Source of the DNA: Hyphomicrobiales bacterium
Lineage (GTDB): Bacteria > Pseudomonadota > Alphaproteobacteria > Rhizobiales > Rhizobiaceae
DNA: 64,000 bases
Reading direction: 5' to 3'
Assembly (NCBI GenBank): GCA_900471515.1
Contig: UCFC01000004.1
Location: 124,001-188,000 of the forward strand
Both the position numbers and the translations under genes were made by a program. Position 1 is the stretch's first letter. Every line of letters begins with the position of its first letter. Of the stretch, positions 1 through 8,531 are shown piece after piece. The notes under the pieces are model-generated. The model was not told where the DNA came from. It did not search any database and saw only the letters and a list, made by a program, of their open reading frames with translations.

Positions 1-3000
1 TCCGGCGAAGCGCTGATCTTCGACATGCGCGTCGTCAACCCCAAGGTGCGGCTGCGGCTTCTGAAGGACGGCTCGCTGGACTGGATGCGCGGCAGCCAGC
101 CGGAAATCCCGGCCAAGACCGTCGTTCTGGAAAACGTGCATGTCAACGGCGGCGAGATCGAGTTCGTCGACGACCAGTCCGGCCGTTCGCGCAGCGTGAC
201 GGGACTGAACGCCGAGATGTCGGCGAAATCGCTCGCCGGTCCATGGCGTATCGAGGGCGACGGCTCGCTCGACGGCGAACATGGCAGTTTCTCCGTTTCC
301 AGCAATCAGCCGGACGAGAGGGGCGTGCTGCGCGTGCGCACCCGGCTTGCGCCGGACAAGCATCCCGTCACGGTCGATCTCGACGGCGAGCTGAAGCTGG
401 TCGACAGCCGGCCGAACTATCAGGGCACGCTCTCTGCCGCGATCGAAAGCCGCGAGGGCAAGACCGAGAAGGGGGAGGCGCCGCCGCGCCTCAAGGGGCG
501 GTTCGAGCTTACCAACGATCGCATCCGCATTCCCGAATACCGCATGGAAGTCGGCTCGACCAGCGACCCCTACGTGATCACCGGCGAGGCGACGCTCGAT
601 ACCGGCAGTGCGCCGGAATTCCTGCTGACCGCCGACGGCCAGCAGATCGACGTCAACCGCATCGGCAATCAGGGCGCGGCCGGCAAGACCAATCGCGACC
701 CGGCCGTTTCGGCGCGCCAGCGGCTGAGCTCGCTGCTCGATATTGTCGGCCAGGTGCCGATCCCGCAGGTGCCGGGCAAGGCGACGGTGCGCCTGCCGGC
801 CATCGTGGCCGGCGATACGACGATCCGCGACGTGGCGCTGGAACTGGAGCCCGCCGGCAACGGCTGGATGATCGACAGCGCCGTCGGCACGCTGCCCGGC
901 CGCACGCAGGTGGAAGGCAAGGGCAAGCTGACGCTGACGGGCGATCCCTCCTTCAACGGCCAGATGGTGGTTGCCTCCAGCCAGCCGACGGGGCTCGCCT
1001 CCTGGCTGGCGGGCTCGGTCGACCCGGCCATCCGGCAGCTGCGGCAGGCGGGCTTTTCCGCCAATGTCAGCCTGACGCACGATCTGCAGCGCTTCGAGAA
1101 TCTGGAAATCGCCATCGGTGCCGCGACGCTGAAGGGCCGGCTGGAGCGGCAGGCGACCGAGGGCCAGACGCCGTCGCTTTCGGTGGCGCTGAACGGCGAT
1201 GCGCTCGACCTCGATGCGCTGCGGGCGCTGACCGGGCTCTTTACCGGCCAGGATGCCGGCGACAACGTGCTCGACCACCGGATTGCCGCGCAGCTCAAGG
1301 CCGACAAGTTCACCGCCTTCGGCGTGCAGGCCGAGAATGTCGAGACCACGTTTACGCTCGCTGACGGCGCGCTTTCCGTCGACCGGCTTTCGATCAAGAA
1401 CCTTGCGGGCGCGGAACTGACGGCGACGGGCAAGGCCGAGGGATCGCTGCTCGACTACAAGGGCACCGGCGAGATCACCTTCAAGGCCGCCGATCCCGGC
1501 CCCTTCTTCGCCATGCTGCGCGAGCACCTGCCGCATCACCCGGTCATGGACCGGCTGGTGCGCAACGCGGGCTGGTACGGCAACACGGCGCTGCGCGGCG
1601 CGCTGACGCTCGGCGGCGATGACGGCAACGCGCTGGCGGTGACGCTGGCCGGTGTCACCAACGGCAGCCGCGTCAATCTCGACTACCGCATGTCCGACCT
1701 CCTGGCGCTGACCGGCAACGGCACGACGACGCTTGAAGCGACGCTCGACAATGCCGTGCCGTCGATCCTCTTCGGGCAGGCGGGCCTCGATCCGCTGCCG
1801 GTCGATGCCGGCGCCAACGGGCGCCTGACGCTGAAGGTGACGGCAAGCGACAACGATCCGGCCGATGCGGCGCTGACCTTTGCCACCGACCGGACCTCGT
1901 TTACGGCAAACGGCAAGGTCGATGTGCGGCCCGATACGTTCATGAACGGCAATGTCGCCGTTTCGCTGGAAAGCGCCGATCTCGACCCCTACCTGGTCAT
2001 GAACGGCATCGCCCTGCCGGAACTCGGCACCGGGCTGCCCTTCAAATTGCAGACCAATGCGACGATCGACGCCGACAAGATCGTGCTTGCCGATCTCAAC
2101 GGCCATGCGGCCGACAATGATTTTTCGGGCGCGCTGACCTTCGACCGCAAGGCGGCAAAGACGAGTGCCAGCGGCGCGCTTACGCTTGCCAAGGCCGACC
2201 TCGGCTGGCTCGGCGAGGCCGTGTTCGGGCAGATCCGCGACCCCGCCAACGGCCAGCTGACGACGGCGGCGCTCGGCCTGCCGCTCTTCCGGGATATCGA
2301 TGTCAACCTGAAGCTCGCCGCCAAGCAGTTCTGGCCGGGGCTGTTCAACACGGCGGTCAACGATTTCACCTCGAACGTTACCTACAAGGGCGACGAGCTG
2401 CAGCTCAACGACATGGCCGGCGGCTGGGAGGGCGGGAGGCTCTCCGGCAACCTGCTCTTCACCAATGCCAACGGCACGGGCTTCCTGCAGTCGCGGCTGG
2501 CGCTGGCCGATTCCGATCTTGCCGGCGTCATCTGGCCGCGCGACGGGGCGCCCGTCGCCAACGGCAAGTTCGGCATGTCGCTGGCGCTCGAAGCCTCCGG
2601 CAAGTCCGTTTCCGAGATTGCAAGCTCGCTGAACGGCTCGGGGGAAATCCGGCTCGGGGAGACGAGCGTCCGCGGGCTGAACCTTGCGATCCTGGCGCCG
2701 CTTCTGGCAGCGACCGATCCGATGCAGGACCAGATCAATGCCGGCAAGGTGCATCCGATCGTCGAGACGCTGCTCAACAACGGCGAGGCGAAGCTGCCGC
2801 CGCTCGGCATTCCCTTCAACGTGACCGACGGAACGCTGCGGATCCAGAATGTCAGCGTCGCCAACGATCTGGCGCACTTGACCGGCGATGCGCAGATCGA
2901 ACTGCCGCAGGAGCGCATCAGCGCCACGCTCGGAATCGGCTTCAATCCCGGAGCAGAGGCGCTTTCCGGCGCGGAGCCCGGCATCCGGCTGAATTTTTCC

Positions 3001-3402
3001 GGTCTGCTGGCCTCGCCCGGCAAGACGATGGATGTGACCGACATCACCAGCTATCTCTCGCTGCGCGCCTTCGAGCGCGAGCGGCGGCGGGTCGAGCGGC
3101 TGCAGGCCAACGTGCTGGAGAAACAGCGGCTGCGGCGCGAGGTGGCGCTCTATCGCTTCAACGACGCCCAGCGGGTTGCGGCTGCCGAAATTGAGCGACA
3201 GCGGCAGGCGGAAGAGCAGCGGCTGCGCGTCCTGGCCCAGGAGGCGGCCCAGCGCAAGGCCGAAGCGGAGGCGCGTGCCAGGGCCGAGGCGGAAGCGAAG
3301 GCAAAGGCTGCGTCGGAGGCCGAGGCCGCGCGTCGGGCCGAGCAGCCCCTGCCGCCCGGCCAGCTCAATTTCGACCAGCTGCCGGGCGTTCAGGCCCAGT
3401 AG
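1..3402 (+). CDS. AsmA family protein, 5'-truncated by the window edge
   Basis: The frame is open from the first base, so the true start lies upstream; the first internal ATG is at 25. More than 1,100 residues consist of long beta-strand repeats (alternating Gly/Asp/Asn turns, 'LxG.a.i' patterns), typical of AsmA/TamB-like envelope proteins, which are thought to bridge the periplasm and influence outer-membrane lipid assembly. The last about 100 residues (roughly 3060-3360) switch to a highly charged Arg/Glu/Ala helix, probably a coiled coil, ending in a short Pro/Gln-rich tail. The N-terminal membrane anchor expected of the family would be in the missing part. The family call rests on repeat style and size. 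Confidence 0.85.
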   Translation, partial: SGEALIFDMRVVNPKVRLRLLKDGSLDWMRGSQPEIPAKTVVLENVHVNGGEIEFVDDQSGRSRSVTGLNAEMSAKSLAGPWRIEGDGSLDGEHGSFSVSSNQPDERGVLRVRTRLAPDKHPVTVDLDGELKLVDSRPNYQGTLSAAIESREGKTEKGEAPPRLKGRFELTNDRIRIPEYRMEVGSTSDPYVITGEATLDTGSAPEFLLTADGQQIDVNRIGNQGAAGKTNRDPAVSARQRLSSLLDIVGQVPIPQVPGKATVRLPAIVAGDTTIRDVALELEPAGNGWMIDSAVGTLPGRTQVEGKGKLTLTGDPSFNGQMVVASSQPTGLASWLAGSVDPAIRQLRQAGFSANVSLTHDLQRFENLEIAIGAATLKGRLERQATEGQTPSLSVALNGDALDLDALRALTGLFTGQDAGDNVLDHRIAAQLKADKFTAFGVQAENVETTFTLADGALSVDRLSIKNLAGAELTATGKAEGSLLDYKGTGEITFKAADPGPFFAMLREHLPHHPVMDRLVRNAGWYGNTALRGALTLGGDDGNALAVTLAGVTNGSRVNLDYRMSDLLALTGNGTTTLEATLDNAVPSILFGQAGLDPLPVDAGANGRLTLKVTASDNDPADAALTFATDRTSFTANGKVDVRPDTFMNGNVAVSLESADLDPYLVMNGIALPELGTGLPFKLQTNATIDADKIVLADLNGHAADNDFSGALTFDRKAAKTSASGALTLAKADLGWLGEAVFGQIRDPANGQLTTAALGLPLFRDIDVNLKLAAKQFWPGLFNTAVNDFTSNVTYKGDELQLNDMAGGWEGGRLSGNLLFTNANGTGFLQSRLALADSDLAGVIWPRDGAPVANGKFGMSLALEASGKSVSEIASSLNGSGEIRLGETSVRGLNLAILAPLLAATDPMQDQINAGKVHPIVETLLNNGEAKLPPLGIPFNVTDGTLRIQNVSVANDLAHLTGDAQIELPQERISATLGIGFNPGAEALSGAEPGIRLNFSGLLASPGKTMDVTDITSYLSLRAFERERRRVERLQANVLEKQRLRREVALYRFNDAQRVAAAEIERQRQAEEQRLRVLAQEAAQRKAEAEARARAEAEAKAKAASEAEAARRAEQPLPPGQLNFDQLPGVQAQ

Positions 3403-3425
3403 CAGGCGCTGCGTGGGCCGGCCGG

Positions 3426-3647
3426 TCAGGCGCCGGCGGCGCCGTTTTTCAGCCAGTACAGGACGTGCAGGCGCAGCGCCGAGGAGAGGTTGCTGTCAGG
3501 CGCGCGGCTGTCGTCTATTTCCGATATCAGTGCCGCGAGCGGCACGGAGCGACTTGCGGCAATCGCCTTCAACTCGGTCCAGAATTCGTCTTCCAGCGAG
3601 AAGCTGGTGCGGTGCCCGTGCAATGTCGCCGAATGTTTGCGGATCAT
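3426..3647 (-). CDS. Ribbon-helix-helix domain protein
   Basis: A 73-residue protein starting MIRKHSATLHGHRTSFSLED. The pattern HRTSFSLEDEFW followed by 'LKAIAASRSVPLAALISEID' fits the rhizobial ribbon-helix-helix fold (beta strand, then two helices) that binds DNA as a dimer. An upstream in-frame ATG at 3695 would add 16 Arg-rich residues, but the family normally starts at the MI(R/K)KHSA segment, so 3647 was chosen. It is the last gene of a reverse-strand block after sspB and the DUF4169 gene. No partner toxin is seen next to it, so I read it as a solitary regulator. Confidence 0.75.
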   Translation of the reverse strand: MIRKHSATLHGHRTSFSLEDEFWTELKAIAASRSVPLAALISEIDDSRAPDSNLSSALRLHVLYWLKNGAAGA

Positions 3648-3730
3648 CGGCCTGCTTCGTCTTCGTTGAGAAAGCGATTCAGTCAGGAATCGCATCTGGT
3701 TGATCGCCCAGGCTTTTCACCTGCCGGCGA

Positions 3731-3919
3731 TCAGCTCTTGTCGTCTTCGATCCGGCCCTGATCGAGCGCCTTTTCGGCCTTCTCGTTAAGGGCGCGGGTC
3801 AATTGCTTTTCGGCCTTGGTGCGGCCGTGGGAGATACGGTTCTGCTCTGCCTGCTTCTCCTTTTCGGAGCGAGCCTGCTGCTTGCGGAACTGGCGCAAAT
3901 TGACGATTTCGGCGCTCAT
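3731..3919 (-). CDS. DUF4169 family protein
   Basis: A 62-residue, very polar protein with the N-terminal signature MSAEIVNLRQFRKQQAR and the 'RISHGRTKAEK' stretch that define DUF4169, a small family of unknown function in alphaproteobacteria. It has no membrane segment or cysteines and is probably a single long charged helix. It sits 51 bp downstream of sspB on the same strand, with a terminator-like hairpin in the gap, so it may have its own promoter or be reached by readthrough. Confidence 0.8.
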   Translation of the reverse strand: MSAEIVNLRQFRKQQARSEKEKQAEQNRISHGRTKAEKQLTRALNEKAEKALDQGRIEDDKS

Positions 3920-3941
3920 GCGGTTGCCTCCGTCATGAAAG

Positions 3942-3966
3942 AAAAAGGGAGGCTTTCGCCTCCCTC
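3942..3966 (-). terminator. Rho-independent terminator after sspB
   Basis: Read on the minus strand, an 8-bp GC-rich stem (AGGGAGGC paired with GCCTCCCT, loop GAAA) is followed directly by a T run. It begins 5 bp after the sspB stop codon. Confidence 0.8.
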
Positions 3967-3970
3967 GGCA

Positions 3971-4483
3971 TTACTGCTTCTTGCGGAACGAATCGAGCGA
4001 TACGACGGAGCCCGGTTTCTTTTCCTCGCCTTCTGCTGCGGGCTTTGCGGCCGTATCATCGGCCTTGGCTGCGTCAACCGGATAGGCGGTGATCTCGGCA
4101 GCGGGCAGTTCCTCGCCATCGCTCAGCGGCACGTCGAACTCCAGCTCGAAATTGACCGAGGGGTCGTAGAAACCTCTGATGGCGTTGAAGGGGATAACGA
4201 GCTTTTCCGGCACGTCGGAGAAGGACAGGCCGATCTCGAAATGCGATTCGGTGATCTTCAGGTCCCAGAACTGGTGCTGGATGACGATGGTCATCTGCTC
4301 GGGATATTTCGACTTCAGGTGCTGCGAGATGCGCACGCCGGGAGCGCCCGTGAGAAACGTGATGAAGAAGTGATGGTCGCCGGGCAGTCGGCCCGTCGTT
4401 GCGACTTCGGCCAAGACCTTGCGGATGACGCCGCGCAGCGCGTCCTGTGCCAGAATGTCGTAGCGGATATGATCCTGCCCCAT
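3971..4483 (-). CDS. sspB: ClpXP adaptor SspB, alphaproteobacterial type
   Basis: A 170-residue protein matching the alpha-type SspB family: an N-terminal substrate-binding domain (about residues 1-125, starting MGQDHIRYDILAQDALRGVI, with the ITFLTGAPGVRISQHLK segment) that grips the ssrA tag. An Ala/Glu-rich flexible linker (about 130-155) leads to a short C-terminal tail ending SLDSFRKKQ, the place where family members dock on ClpX. SspB delivers stalled-ribosome products tagged by tmRNA to ClpXP in the cytoplasm. The tmRNA gene lies immediately upstream on the same strand. Confidence 0.92.
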   Translation of the reverse strand: MGQDHIRYDILAQDALRGVIRKVLAEVATTGRLPGDHHFFITFLTGAPGVRISQHLKSKYPEQMTIVIQHQFWDLKITESHFEIGLSFSDVPEKLVIPFNAIRGFYDPSVNFELEFDVPLSDGEELPAAEITAYPVDAAKADDTAAKPAAEGEEKKPGSVVSLDSFRKKQ

Positions 4484-4612
4484 GCTTTTCCTGTCTTTCG
4501 TCGGTTTGGAAGTCTTTTCACGAACTTATATGGCACGTCCCGGCGCTTTGGGAAAGCGCCAAGCCGATTCATGCGTCCGCCGAGCATACATGATTTCGCT
4601 GAAAAAGGGGAG

Positions 4613-4954
4613 AAAGGTGAAGGCTTCTGTTGCCAGGTGCCTTCGGACCCCGCCTTACGGGGCTAGCCGTAAGGACTTAGAGCGGAATTCCCGCACCGCC
4701 ATTAGGCAGCGAGAGCGTATTCCTTAGCGTTGTTGTCGTTTGCAACTACACTTGTGACCCGATAACGGCGGTATCATGCCGAGCGAAAAGTCGATCTTTA
4801 CACCCTTGTCGATCCTGTTTCGCCCCCATCAAAAGCAGGCCCTTCTCCCAAAGGATAGCCGCCTGCTTTTGGTGGAGGCGCCGGGTACCGCCCCCGGGTC
4901 CAATAGGTTTATTCCACCGCCCGTTTATCGCCATAGCCGGCCCGAAAGCCGGCA
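4613..4954 (-). ncRNA. ssrA: Two-piece (circularly permuted) tmRNA
   Basis: Read on the minus strand, the tag frame at 4743-4702 encodes ANDNNAKEYALAA followed by TAA, a typical rhizobial proteolysis tag. The order is permuted. The acceptor piece comes first and ends with an encoded CCA at 4872-4870. An intervening segment (4869-4828) contains an AAAAGCAGGC/GCCTGCTTTT hairpin. The coding piece then starts GGGGGCGAAACAGG at 4827, and its first seven bases pair with CGCCTCC just before the CCA to form the acceptor stem. The outer ends (4954 and about 4613) are estimates from the usual lengths of the two mature pieces. The RNA rescues stalled ribosomes. Confidence 0.93.
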
Positions 4955-4960
4955 TGGGTG

Positions 4961-4989
4961 ATATAGTGTTTTTGTCGCGGCAAGGGAAG
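4961..4989 (-). promoter_or_regulatory. Candidate ssrA promoter
   Basis: On the minus strand, CTATAT (4966-4961) is preceded after 17 bp by CTTCCC (4989-4984), a weak match to the alphaproteobacterial sigma-70 -35 box CTTGAC. It would start transcription near 4954, where the acceptor piece is expected to begin. Confidence 0.4.
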
Positions 4990-5106
4990 GGGATACGTCA
5001 CAAAAGCGTCGTGTCCGGCAGCGATTTTGCTTGGATATTCAGCCGGCAGCATTGGTTTTGAGCCGCTTTGCCCTTAAATTGACGGCAAAAGGAATCGGCT
5101 GACACC

Positions 5107-5901
5107 ATGAAGCAATATCTCGACCTCCTGAGCCATGTGATGGAAAACGGCACCGACCGCGGCGACCGCACGGGCACGGGCACGCGCTCGGTCTTCGGCC
5201 ATCAGATGCGCTTCGATCTCGAAGCCGGTTTTCCGGTGCTGACGACGAAGAAGCTGCACCTGCGCTCGATCATCCACGAGCTTCTGTGGTTCCTCAAGGG
5301 CGAGACCAATATCCGCTACCTGCATGAACACGGCGTCAGCATCTGGGACGAATGGGCCGACGAGAACGGCGACCTCGGCCCCGTCTACGGCGCGCAGTGG
5401 CGCTCCTGGCCGGCGCCCGACGGCGGCCATATCGACCAGATCGACAATCTGGTGAAGGGCATCGTCCGGAACCCGAACTCGCGCCGCCACATCGTCTCGG
5501 CCTGGAACCCGGCGGAAGTGGACAATATGGCGCTGCCGCCCTGCCACTGCCTGTTCCAGTTCTACGTGGCCGACGGCAGGCTTTCCTGCCAGCTCTACCA
5601 GCGCTCGGCCGATATTTTCCTCGGCGTGCCCTTCAACATCGCTTCCTACGCGCTGCTGACGATGATGGTGGCGCAGGTGACGGGCCTGAAATATGGCGAG
5701 TTCGTCCACACGCTCGGCGACGCGCATCTCTACCACAACCATTTCGACCAGGCGAAGCTGCAGCTGACGCGCCAGCCGCGTGCCCTGCCGCGCATGGCGA
5801 TCAAGCGCGACGTCAAGGACATCTTCGATTTCGTCTACGAGGATTTCCAACTCGTCGGCTACGAGCCCGAAGCGCATATCAAGGCGCCGGTTGCAAAATG
5901 A
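5107..5901 (+). CDS. thyA: Thymidylate synthase
   Basis: A 264-residue protein of the usual ThyA length. It converts dUMP to dTMP using methylene-tetrahydrofolate and produces dihydrofolate, which DfrA (two genes downstream) recycles. Hallmarks seen: R21 in the DRTGTGT loop, the SRRH segment near 125-128, the catalytic cysteine C146 in PPCHC, QRSAD (165-169), N177 and the HLYHNH segment near 207-212. Its stop codon overlaps the ATG of the next gene (ATGA), so the following TIR-like gene is probably translationally coupled to it. Confidence 0.98.
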   Translation: MKQYLDLLSHVMENGTDRGDRTGTGTRSVFGHQMRFDLEAGFPVLTTKKLHLRSIIHELLWFLKGETNIRYLHEHGVSIWDEWADENGDLGPVYGAQWRSWPAPDGGHIDQIDNLVKGIVRNPNSRRHIVSAWNPAEVDNMALPPCHCLFQFYVADGRLSCQLYQRSADIFLGVPFNIASYALLTMMVAQVTGLKYGEFVHTLGDAHLYHNHFDQAKLQLTRQPRALPRMAIKRDVKDIFDFVYEDFQLVGYEPEAHIKAPVAK

Positions 5902-6755
5902 AATCTAAGACGGTTCAGCCGCGAATTTTCGTGGGCTCATCGACGGAGGGCTTGCCTGTTGCCTACGCCCTTCAGGAGGCGCTCGACTATGACGCTGAAG
6001 TTACTGTCTGGAACCAAGGCATATTCAAGCCAAGCGATCCTGTCCTGCCTCGGCTCGTTGCTTCACTCGGTGAATTCGACTTCGCCATTTTTGTTTTCAC
6101 GGCCGACGATCTGAGTGAAATACGCGGTCAGACATATTCGACCGCTCGTGACAATGTCATATTCGAACTCGGACTGTTTCTCGGAAGGCTGGGTCTGGAG
6201 CGGTGTTTTTTCATTGCTCCGCGTCACACGAAGAACCTTCATCTGCCAACCGATCTTCTCGGCATCGTACCGTTGACTTACAACAACGATCGACGCGACG
6301 GCATGTTGGTCGCGGCGGTCGGTGCCGCATGCAACCAGATCAGAGCTGCGATACGGCATGTCGAAGCAATTCTGGTCGCGCAGGCCGACATGGCGGCCCC
6401 AGCACAGCGCGGGATATTCACGCCGGTCACGCTCGATAACTACATTCGTGTCTGGGATGAGGATCTAGCTGCTTCAAGAGCTCGGATCAGAAGCATCGAC
6501 ATCGATCCTCTCAGCGAAGATTTTCAGGATGCGCGGGCCGATATCGAGAAAATTTATGTCTTTCTCGAGAGCCTCTCCGATCGGATACTTGCGCAGGCCG
6601 TCGACGAAGTGACGGCGCGCCGGAAGTTTCGGGATGCTGTGCTATCCTTCTGGCCGTTCTACAGTTTGTCTGTCGTCTCGCCGGGTTCAGGGGATGCAGA
6701 TGATTATTGGCGCGAACTGCCCAGGCTCGGAGAACTCTATGGACGGTGGAAGTGA
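5898..6755 (+). CDS. TIR-like protein of the Cap12/Pycsar-effector type (predicted nucleotide-binding)
   Basis: A 285-residue protein. Residues 8-152 match the TIR-like fold described for Cap12 and Pycsar TIR effectors: the opening [10 protein letters not shown], a TVWNQGIF strand, [10 protein letters not shown], the signature [17 protein letters not shown] with the likely catalytic Glu at E90, then LPTDLLGI. Relatives of this fold cleave NAD+ when activated by cyclic nucleotides in CBASS or Pycsar defence; activity here is inference. Residues about 170-285 form a helical, Trp-rich second domain I cannot name with confidence (a faint DUF4760-like pattern). The start is fixed by the 4-nt overlap with thyA, and the 3' end overlaps dfrA. 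Base composition is less GC-rich than in its neighbours, suggesting transfer. No cyclase gene is adjacent. Confidence 0.82.
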   Translation: MKSKTVQPRIFVGSSTEGLPVAYALQEALDYDAEVTVWNQGIFKPSDPVLPRLVASLGEFDFAIFVFTADDLSEIRGQTYSTARDNVIFELGLFLGRLGLERCFFIAPRHTKNLHLPTDLLGIVPLTYNNDRRDGMLVAAVGAACNQIRAAIRHVEAILVAQADMAAPAQRGIFTPVTLDNYIRVWDEDLAASRARIRSIDIDPLSEDFQDARADIEKIYVFLESLSDRILAQAVDEVTARRKFRDAVLSFWPFYSLSVVSPGSGDADDYWRELPRLGELYGRWK

Positions 6756-7287
6756 GCGCGTGAAGGCTTCCGATATCCGCAAGACCATCTTCGTCGCCGT
6801 TGCGCGCAACGGCATCATCGGACGCGACGGCGACATGCCCTGGCGGCTTTCGACCGATCTCAAGCGGTTCAAGGCGATGACGGTTGGAAAGCCTGTCGTC
6901 GTCGGCCGCAAGACCTTCGAAAGCTTCGGCGGCAGGCCGCTGCCGGGGCGCCAGCACGTGGTGATCTCGCGCAATGCCGATATCGATCATCCCGACGTGC
7001 ATATGGCCCGTTCGCTGGGCGAGGCGATCGGCATGGCGCAGGACCTGGCGCGCAAGCAGGGCGAGAGCGAGATTTCCATTCTCGGCGGCGGCCAGATCTA
7101 CGCGCAGGCAATGGAGATTGCCGACCGCATGTGCATCACGCATGTGGAAGCCGACGTGGATGGCGATACCGCTTTTCCGCCCATCGACCCCGCCGTCTGG
7201 GTGGCGACGGAAAGCCTTGATGTTCCGGCCGGGGAAAAGGACACCTATCCGACCCGTTTCGTCGTTTATGAACGTCGAGATGCCTGA
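6739..7287 (+). CDS. dfrA: Dihydrofolate reductase
   Basis: Reduces dihydrofolate to tetrahydrofolate with NADPH, closing the cycle opened by ThyA. Motifs: VAVARNGIIGRDGDMPW (substrate/Met20-loop region), LKRFK, PVVVGRKTFES, LPGRQHVVIS (NADP-binding region), SILGGGQIYAQA and the ITHVEADVDGD end segment. Two starts are plausible: ATG 6739, with GGAG 6 bp upstream (182 aa, overlapping the TIR-like gene by 17 bp), or GTG 6760, with GGAAG 7 bp upstream (175 aa, no overlap). The shorter form is nearer the usual family length. The ATG is listed for its better ribosome site. Confidence 0.95.
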   Translation: MDGGSERVKASDIRKTIFVAVARNGIIGRDGDMPWRLSTDLKRFKAMTVGKPVVVGRKTFESFGGRPLPGRQHVVISRNADIDHPDVHMARSLGEAIGMAQDLARKQGESEISILGGGQIYAQAMEIADRMCITHVEADVDGDTAFPPIDPAVWVATESLDVPAGEKDTYPTRFVVYERRDA

Positions 7288-7433
7288 AAAGGAACTATTT
7301 TCCAATTAAATTGACCAAGTTTCTGACGCCGCGTTGAAAGCTTATGCGGCGATACCTATAACGGTCCCATCGCATCCGCCGGCAGCCCCCACGGCGGTCG
7401 GATGTGTGGGAGTTAACGAACAACGAGGTTTTG

Positions 7434-8519
7434 ATGCCCTGGAGCAATCAGAATGGCGGCGGCGGCCCTTGGGGCGGCGGCGGTAACAATCAGGGACCAT
7501 GGGGGCAGGGGCCGAACCGTCCGCGCGGTGGCGGCGGCAAGGGCGGTCCGCCTGATCTGGAAGACATTATCCGTCGCGGACAGGACCAGCTGCGGGGCAT
7601 CGTGCCCGGCGGTTTCAACGGCGGTGTCGTTGCGATCATCGTCGCAGTCATCGCGATCTTCTGGCTTTTCCAGTGCATCTACGTCGTCCAGCCGGACGAG
7701 CGCGGCGTGGAACTGCGCTTCGGCAAGCCCAAGGAAGAAATTTCCATGCCGGGCCTGCATTTCCATTTCTGGCCGTTCGAGACCGTCGAGACGGTCAAGG
7801 TGACGGTGCAGCAGCAGAATATCGGCGCGACGACGGCCGGCTCCTCCAGCGGGCTGATGCTGTCGGGTGACAGAAGCGTCATCAACGTGCAGTTTGCCGT
7901 CTTCTATACGATCAGCGATCCGAAGGCCTATCTCTTCGGCGTGGAGAACCCGGCCGAAACGCTGCAGCAGGTTTCCGACAGCGCCATGCGCGAGATCGTC
8001 GGCCGCCGTCCGGCGCAGGACGCTTTCCGCAGCAACCGCCAGCCGATCGAGACGCAGGTGCTCAACATCGTCCAGGATACGATGAACCGTTACGGCGCCG
8101 GCATTACCGTCACCGGCGTGACGATCCAGAACGTGGCGCCGCCGCGCGAGGTCGCCGATGCCTTCGAAGAAGTGCAGCGTGCCGGCCGCGACCGCGACAG
8201 CACGATCGAGGACGCAAACCGCTATACGAACCAGAAGCTCGGTCAGGCACGAGGCGACGCCGCCCGTATCCGCGAAGACGCAGCCGCCTACAAGGATCGC
8301 GTCGTCAAGGAAGCGGAAGGCGAGGCCCAGCGCTTTACCGCCATCAACGACGAATATTCGAAAGCTCCCGACGTGACGCGCAAGCGCCTGTTCCTGGAAA
8401 CGATGGAGCAGGTCCTGAAGAACTCCAAGAAGGTCGTGATCGACGACAAGCAGGGCGTCGTGCCCTACCTGCCGCTCAACGAGATCACCAGACCGACGAC
8501 AACGGCACCGGCACGATAG
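7434..8519 (+). CDS. hflK: FtsH protease modulator HflK
   Basis: A 361-residue SPFH/prohibitin-family membrane protein. A Gly/Asn/Trp-rich N-terminal tail (1-40) precedes one transmembrane helix (about 63-84), the SPFH domain and a charged coiled-coil region (about 250-310). With HflC it forms the large ring complex that surrounds and restrains the membrane protease FtsH. The start at MPWSNQNGGG was chosen because CGAGG lies upstream at the right distance and HflK proteins normally open this way. An earlier in-frame ATG at 7404 would add 10 residues. hflC follows after 12 bp. Confidence 0.95.
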   Translation: MPWSNQNGGGGPWGGGGNNQGPWGQGPNRPRGGGGKGGPPDLEDIIRRGQDQLRGIVPGGFNGGVVAIIVAVIAIFWLFQCIYVVQPDERGVELRFGKPKEEISMPGLHFHFWPFETVETVKVTVQQQNIGATTAGSSSGLMLSGDRSVINVQFAVFYTISDPKAYLFGVENPAETLQQVSDSAMREIVGRRPAQDAFRSNRQPIETQVLNIVQDTMNRYGAGITVTGVTIQNVAPPREVADAFEEVQRAGRDRDSTIEDANRYTNQKLGQARGDAARIREDAAAYKDRVVKEAEGEAQRFTAINDEYSKAPDVTRKRLFLETMEQVLKNSKKVVIDDKQGVVPYLPLNEITRPTTTAPAR

Positions 8520-8531
8520 GGAGGTTGAACC

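Noticed and set aside
5352..5897. Upstream extension of the TIR-like frame through thyA
   Set aside because: It overlaps thyA out of frame, and ATG 5898 at the ATGA overlap begins the recognisable protein.
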